Shown here piece by piece: positions 42,149-45,058 of a DNA stretch of 45,058 nucleotides. The notes beneath the pieces were generated by a model. It was not told where the DNA came from and ran no database searches. It saw only the letters and a list, made by a program, of their open reading frames with translations. Source of the stretch: Nostoc sp. T09. Its GTDB lineage: Bacteria > Cyanobacteriota > Cyanobacteriia > Cyanobacteriales > Nostocaceae. How positions within the stretch are numbered: position 1 is the stretch's first letter; each line of letters opens with the position of its first letter. The position numbers and the translations under genes were made by a program. The stretch spans positions 1-45,058 of the forward strand of contig NZ_MTAV01000092.1 in NCBI RefSeq assembly GCF_002154695.1. Reading direction: 5' to 3'.

Positions 42149-44401
42149 TCAGATTTTTTCCAAATGTACGATCGCATTGTAATCGGGTACTCCTTCTACA
42201 GAACGCTTACTTTTATCTAGGAGTATGTTTCCTTCAGGCCAATGTACTTGTAAGTTTCCCGGTTGAATCGGTGCTAAATAAACTTGTCCTTGTAACTCGC
42301 CTAAATCATTTTTAAGAATTACGCGATCACCATTTTTTAAACTTAATATTTCCGCATCAGAGGCATTGATTAATACTGCTTCTCTTACTGCCCCAGTAAT
42401 CGCATCTTTGCGTTCTTGTACCATACTATTAAACTGCTTACCCCGCCGCGTTGCTACAAAGAAACAACCTGCTGGTAATTGTTTTTGAGGTGGAGATAAA
42501 GGCGTAAAGTGTGCTTTGCCATTGGGTGTAGAAAAGCTCCAGCCAAAACACAGATGGGAACCACCATACTGAAATTGATCTCCCTGTTGCTGTAAGTGTT
42601 GAATTCCAGCGTATTGGGAAACAACTTGGGCAATTTCCTGGCGCATTATAGCTGTATTTTCAAAACTCAGCTTGTCTTTTAAATCTGGCCTTACCCGTTT
42701 TGCCAATTCCATAAATACTTGCCATTCTGGACGCGCTTCTCCAACGCGCGGCCCTGGAATTTCGGGGTTGAAAATTACTCGCCGTTCGGTGCTAGTTTCT
42801 GTTACTCCTCCTGGGATTTCGTAGCGAGTTGTAGCAGGTAAAAGCACTACTGTATCCGCAGGTTCCACTAACATTTGGCTAGAAAGCACAATATCCATAT
42901 GCACCCGCAGTGGTATCCGCTTTAGTGCAGCTTCGACATAATCCGGTTCTGGCAATACTTCTAGAAAATTACCTCCCACAGAAAATAACACATCTAGCTG
43001 TCCCTGATGCGCTGCATTAATCATTTCTGGAGCAATTAAACCTTGAGTTGCAGGTACTTCAAAACCCCACATCTGACTTAATTGGGTAGCATTTTCTGAA
43101 GTGATGGGCTTACCACCAGGAAACACTGTAGCGTAACATCCCATTTCTGCACCACCCTGCACTCCAGAGTGACCGCGAATTGGCATTAAACCGCAGCCTT
43201 CCCGACCGACAAAACCTTTGGTGAGTGCTAAGTTGATGATACTGCGCACATTATCTTCACCACATTCATGCTGGGTGATTCCCATGCTCCAGACAAATAC
43301 AGCTTTGTTGGCTTTACCAACCATTTTGGCAAAGGCATACATTTCATCGCGGGTGCTTCCAGAAAGCCGTTCTAATTCTTCCCACGATTGGCTGGACAGC
43401 AATGCCTTGAGTTCCTCAAAACCGCTTGTATAACGCTCAATAAACGACTGATCTAGCCAGTTGTTGGCAATCATGTGCTTAATTGTGCCATTCAAAAATG
43501 CCATGTCTCCGCCCAAGCTGACCAGAAAGAAATCTTCGGCAAACTTGGTGCCAAATAAAGCACTTTCTACAATTGAAGGCACCCAATAGCGCTCCATTCC
43601 AGGCTCGCGGTAAGTGTTAATCACTACAATTTTTGTACCAGCTTTCTTCGCATAGTGGAGATACTTCACAGTGACAGGCTGATTGTTAGCAACATTAGAG
43701 CCAATGAAGACCAATAAATCAGTACCAATCCAGTCTTTATAAGAACAAGTAGTAGCTCCCACACCAAGAGCAGACTTCAGACCTGCGGTGCTGGGGGAAT
43801 GACAGATCCGGGCAGCATTATCAATATTGTTACATCCCATTGCCCGCACAGCTTTCTGGGTGGCGTAGTAGGTTTCGTTAACAGTGCCGCGACTGGTAAT
43901 GTAAAAACTGAGGCGGTTTGGTGAAGTAGCGCGAATACGACTGGCAATAACTTCTAGGGCTTGGTCCCAACTTACACGCTGAAAACCTTTTTCTCCCCGT
44001 TGACGGATCATTGGATAGGGAAGCCTTCCCAAATCACGCAATTGAGCACTTTTTTGAGTTTGCAACAGTGAAATATCCTTCAGCAGCGCTGGGTCCAAAG
44101 CTGGCATAGTATTCATTTGTAACAGCCGCAGCCTCACATTGCAGAGATGAATACCATCAAGCGTCCAATCCTTCATCCCGGTGGTTCCTAAAGCGCAACC
44201 ATCACAGACACCCTTATTTAAAATATTCCATGCATAAGGCAGCTGCTTACGTGACAACCACATGGCCCGAAAAACTTCCCAGTAGTTATTCGGGTACTGT
44301 TCGCCAATGCCAAAGGGCTTCCAACTTGCCCAGTGTGAAGGTGTCCAATATTTCTTGGGTTTAGGCAACATGATGGGTATATGCAAGTGAACAACCGCCA
44401 C
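42149..44401 (-). CDS. FdhF/YdeP family molybdopterin oxidoreductase (formate dehydrogenase-like)
   Basis: A 750-aa enzyme of the bis-molybdopterin guanine dinucleotide family. CDGC (66-69) with a further Cys at 87 marks a reduced N-terminal iron-sulfur-type motif. The stretch NAARICHSPSTAGL matches the active-site loop of FdhF, with Cys at the position of the metal-ligand selenocysteine or cysteine. QPVTVKYLHYAKKAGTKIVV, GITQHECGEDNVRSI and GREGCGLMPIRGHSGVQG are further family blocks, and the C-terminus is the usual cofactor-binding barrel (DRVILKNDLGELQG). Formate oxidation is possible, but many YdeP-type proteins have no proven substrate. The GTG at 44401 has AAAGG upstream; the ATG at 44371 (residues MLPKPKK) is an alternative start. 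First gene of the set with Uma2 and FdhD. Confidence 0.9.
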   Translation of the reverse strand: MAVVHLHIPIMLPKPKKYWTPSHWASWKPFGIGEQYPNNYWEVFRAMWLSRKQLPYAWNILNKGVCDGCALGTTGMKDWTLDGIHLCNVRLRLLQMNTMPALDPALLKDISLLQTQKSAQLRDLGRLPYPMIRQRGEKGFQRVSWDQALEVIASRIRATSPNRLSFYITSRGTVNETYYATQKAVRAMGCNNIDNAARICHSPSTAGLKSALGVGATTCSYKDWIGTDLLVFIGSNVANNQPVTVKYLHYAKKAGTKIVVINTYREPGMERYWVPSIVESALFGTKFAEDFFLVSLGGDMAFLNGTIKHMIANNWLDQSFIERYTSGFEELKALLSSQSWEELERLSGSTRDEMYAFAKMVGKANKAVFVWSMGITQHECGEDNVRSIINLALTKGFVGREGCGLMPIRGHSGVQGGAEMGCYATVFPGGKPITSENATQLSQMWGFEVPATQGLIAPEMINAAHQGQLDVLFSVGGNFLEVLPEPDYVEAALKRIPLRVHMDIVLSSQMLVEPADTVVLLPATTRYEIPGGVTETSTERRVIFNPEIPGPRVGEARPEWQVFMELAKRVRPDLKDKLSFENTAIMRQEIAQVVSQYAGIQHLQQQGDQFQYGGSHLCFGWSFSTPNGKAHFTPLSPPQKQLPAGCFFVATRRGKQFNSMVQERKDAITGAVREAVLINASDAEILSLKNGDRVILKNDLGELQGQVYLAPIQPGNLQVHWPEGNILLDKSKRSVEGVPDYNAIVHLEKI

Positions 44402-44675
44402 TTCCAGGCTACCTTTTTAAGTAGTAAATGAGCAGTACGGTAATAAATCTGGATATTCAAGGCTTACACAAAATTTCTCTTAGGTAGGATTTACTCATAA
44501 GGTGTCTGTAGTTTATGAAGATTGTTAATTAAATCTGGGTTAAGTCACGTATAAGGGAAATACTGATTGGCTAAAAGTCTTGCAGTCTATGCTTTGGAGC
44601 AATTTTAGCTAGATTTCAGAAATTCTTGTATTTACAGGTGTAGTAAGTAATATCGATTTTCTAAGCTTACTACTT

Positions 44676-44933
44676 ATGAATCGCTTTACATCTTTTATTC
44701 TTGCAGGCTCAATAGCATCTATAGCAACTTTAGCGATCGCTCAAACTACTGACGCAACTACATGCGCACTTTACCGTAATTGCTACTATCATACCTCTCG
44801 TACCTATAAACCTCAGATTGAGAATGATGTAAATAAGAACCTCTACAAAAGTGGTATTTTGAGCATGTTCATTATTTTTGTGACAACGAGAATAGCAAAA
44901 ACTGCCTTAGAGTCGTGGCTGACTAAAGCGTAA
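44676..44933 (+). CDS. Small exported or membrane protein, 85 aa, hypothetical
   Basis: The N-terminus is a typical signal peptide (MNRFTSFILAGSIASIATLA, cleavage after AIA near residue 22), followed by a short mature region with two cysteines (C30, C36) and many Tyr. A second hydrophobic stretch (ILSMFIIFVTT, about 60-70) lies near the end. I do not recognise a family. The ATG at 44676 lacks a strong Shine-Dalgarno. It is divergent from the FdhF/YdeP-type gene. Confidence 0.5.
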   Translation: MNRFTSFILAGSIASIATLAIAQTTDATTCALYRNCYYHTSRTYKPQIENDVNKNLYKSGILSMFIIFVTTRIAKTALESWLTKA

Positions 44934-45025
44934 AATTTTCTAAAACTCTTTGTATATTGGGGGCAATGGTTGAGATGATGTTGCAATGACTCGATTAATT
45001 ACAGCAGAATTCAGGAGTTAGAATT

Positions 45026-45058
45026 CAGAATTCAGAAGTAAAACAGTCTTTATGCTTG
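45026..45058. repeat. Inverted copy of the repeat at 7762-7794, cut by the window edge
   Basis: Identical to the reverse complement of 7762-7794 over all 33 bases available. It is preceded by GAATTCAGGAGTTAGAATTC, the same GAATTC-rich filler repeated. Confidence 0.8.

Noticed and set aside
1-45058. tRNA, rRNA, complete insertion sequence or prophage
   Set aside because: No cloverleaf with a TTCGA-type arm, no rRNA sequence and no intact transposase, integrase or phage structural gene could be recognised by reading. A computed search could still find a tRNA that I missed.

Overview
The window is chromosomal DNA of a cyanobacterium, most likely a filamentous, Nostoc-like (Nostocales) species. 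The evidence is the many HIP1 octamers (GCGATCGC), 7-bp STRR-type repeats, several families of dispersed palindromes typical of these genomes, an NDH-1MS CO2-uptake cluster (NdhF, NdhD, Cup protein), and multidomain signalling proteins of cyanobacterial architecture. It reads as ordinary chromosome carrying a large repeat load and two decayed gene remnants. I saw no complete insertion sequence, rRNA, CRISPR array or tRNA by eye.

Layout. 1-1.1 kb: three overlapping small minus-strand genes ending in a TerB-like protein. 1.8-3.5 kb: a histone-deacetylase-fold hydrolase and a conserved hypothetical protein. 3.6-11.3 kb: three plus-strand signalling genes in a row, namely a membrane Ser/Thr kinase with an SH3-like domain, an FHA-GAF-nucleotide cyclase, and a CBS4-GAF-PAS-GGDEF-EAL protein. 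11.3-21.5 kb: a minus-strand operon of four exported proteins (DUF11/SdrD-B protein, Ig-like plus giant beta-barrel, beta-helix plus OmpA, five SdrD-B repeats plus DUF11-like end). It is probably an outer-membrane or cell-surface assembly and is the best candidate here for an uncharacterised system. 21.5-22.9 kb: a long AT-rich gap without genes. 22.9-26.4 kb: a small membrane protein, SpeD, a DUF1838 protein, an SDR-fold protein whose YxxxK is SxxxR, and a class II aldolase-fold protein. 26.5-27.8 kb: decayed DNA with the N-terminal stub of an RRXRR/IscB-like nuclease. 27.8-30.7 kb: a pentapeptide-repeat membrane protein with a Gly/Asn-rich, possibly amyloid-like C-terminal stretch, a 21-bp tandem array, a four-hairpin palindrome cluster and a 64-aa membrane protein.

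31.0-37.6 kb: a plus-strand inorganic-carbon cluster: ndhF (F3/F4 type), a Tat-exported beta-carbonic anhydrase, ndhD (D3/D4 type), a CDP-alcohol phosphatidyltransferase-family membrane protein, and a CupA/CupB-type CO2-hydration protein. NdhF, NdhD and Cup would form the specialised end of the thylakoid NDH-1 complex that turns CO2 into bicarbonate. The carbonic anhydrase and the lipid-type enzyme are unusual companions. A second array built on a 21-bp period follows.

37.9-45 kb: an AbrB-family membrane protein, two small proteins (one NTF2-like), then a tight minus-strand set of an FdhF/YdeP-type molybdopterin oxidoreductase, a Uma2 nuclease-fold protein and FdhD, and finally a small exported protein. 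The last 33 bases are an inverted copy of a repeat at 7.76 kb.

Starts were moved from the longest open frame where a better ATG and Shine-Dalgarno were visible (25609-26370, 27760-29826, 30494-30688, 39884-40270). Functions are family assignments made by reading motifs. No database search was run.
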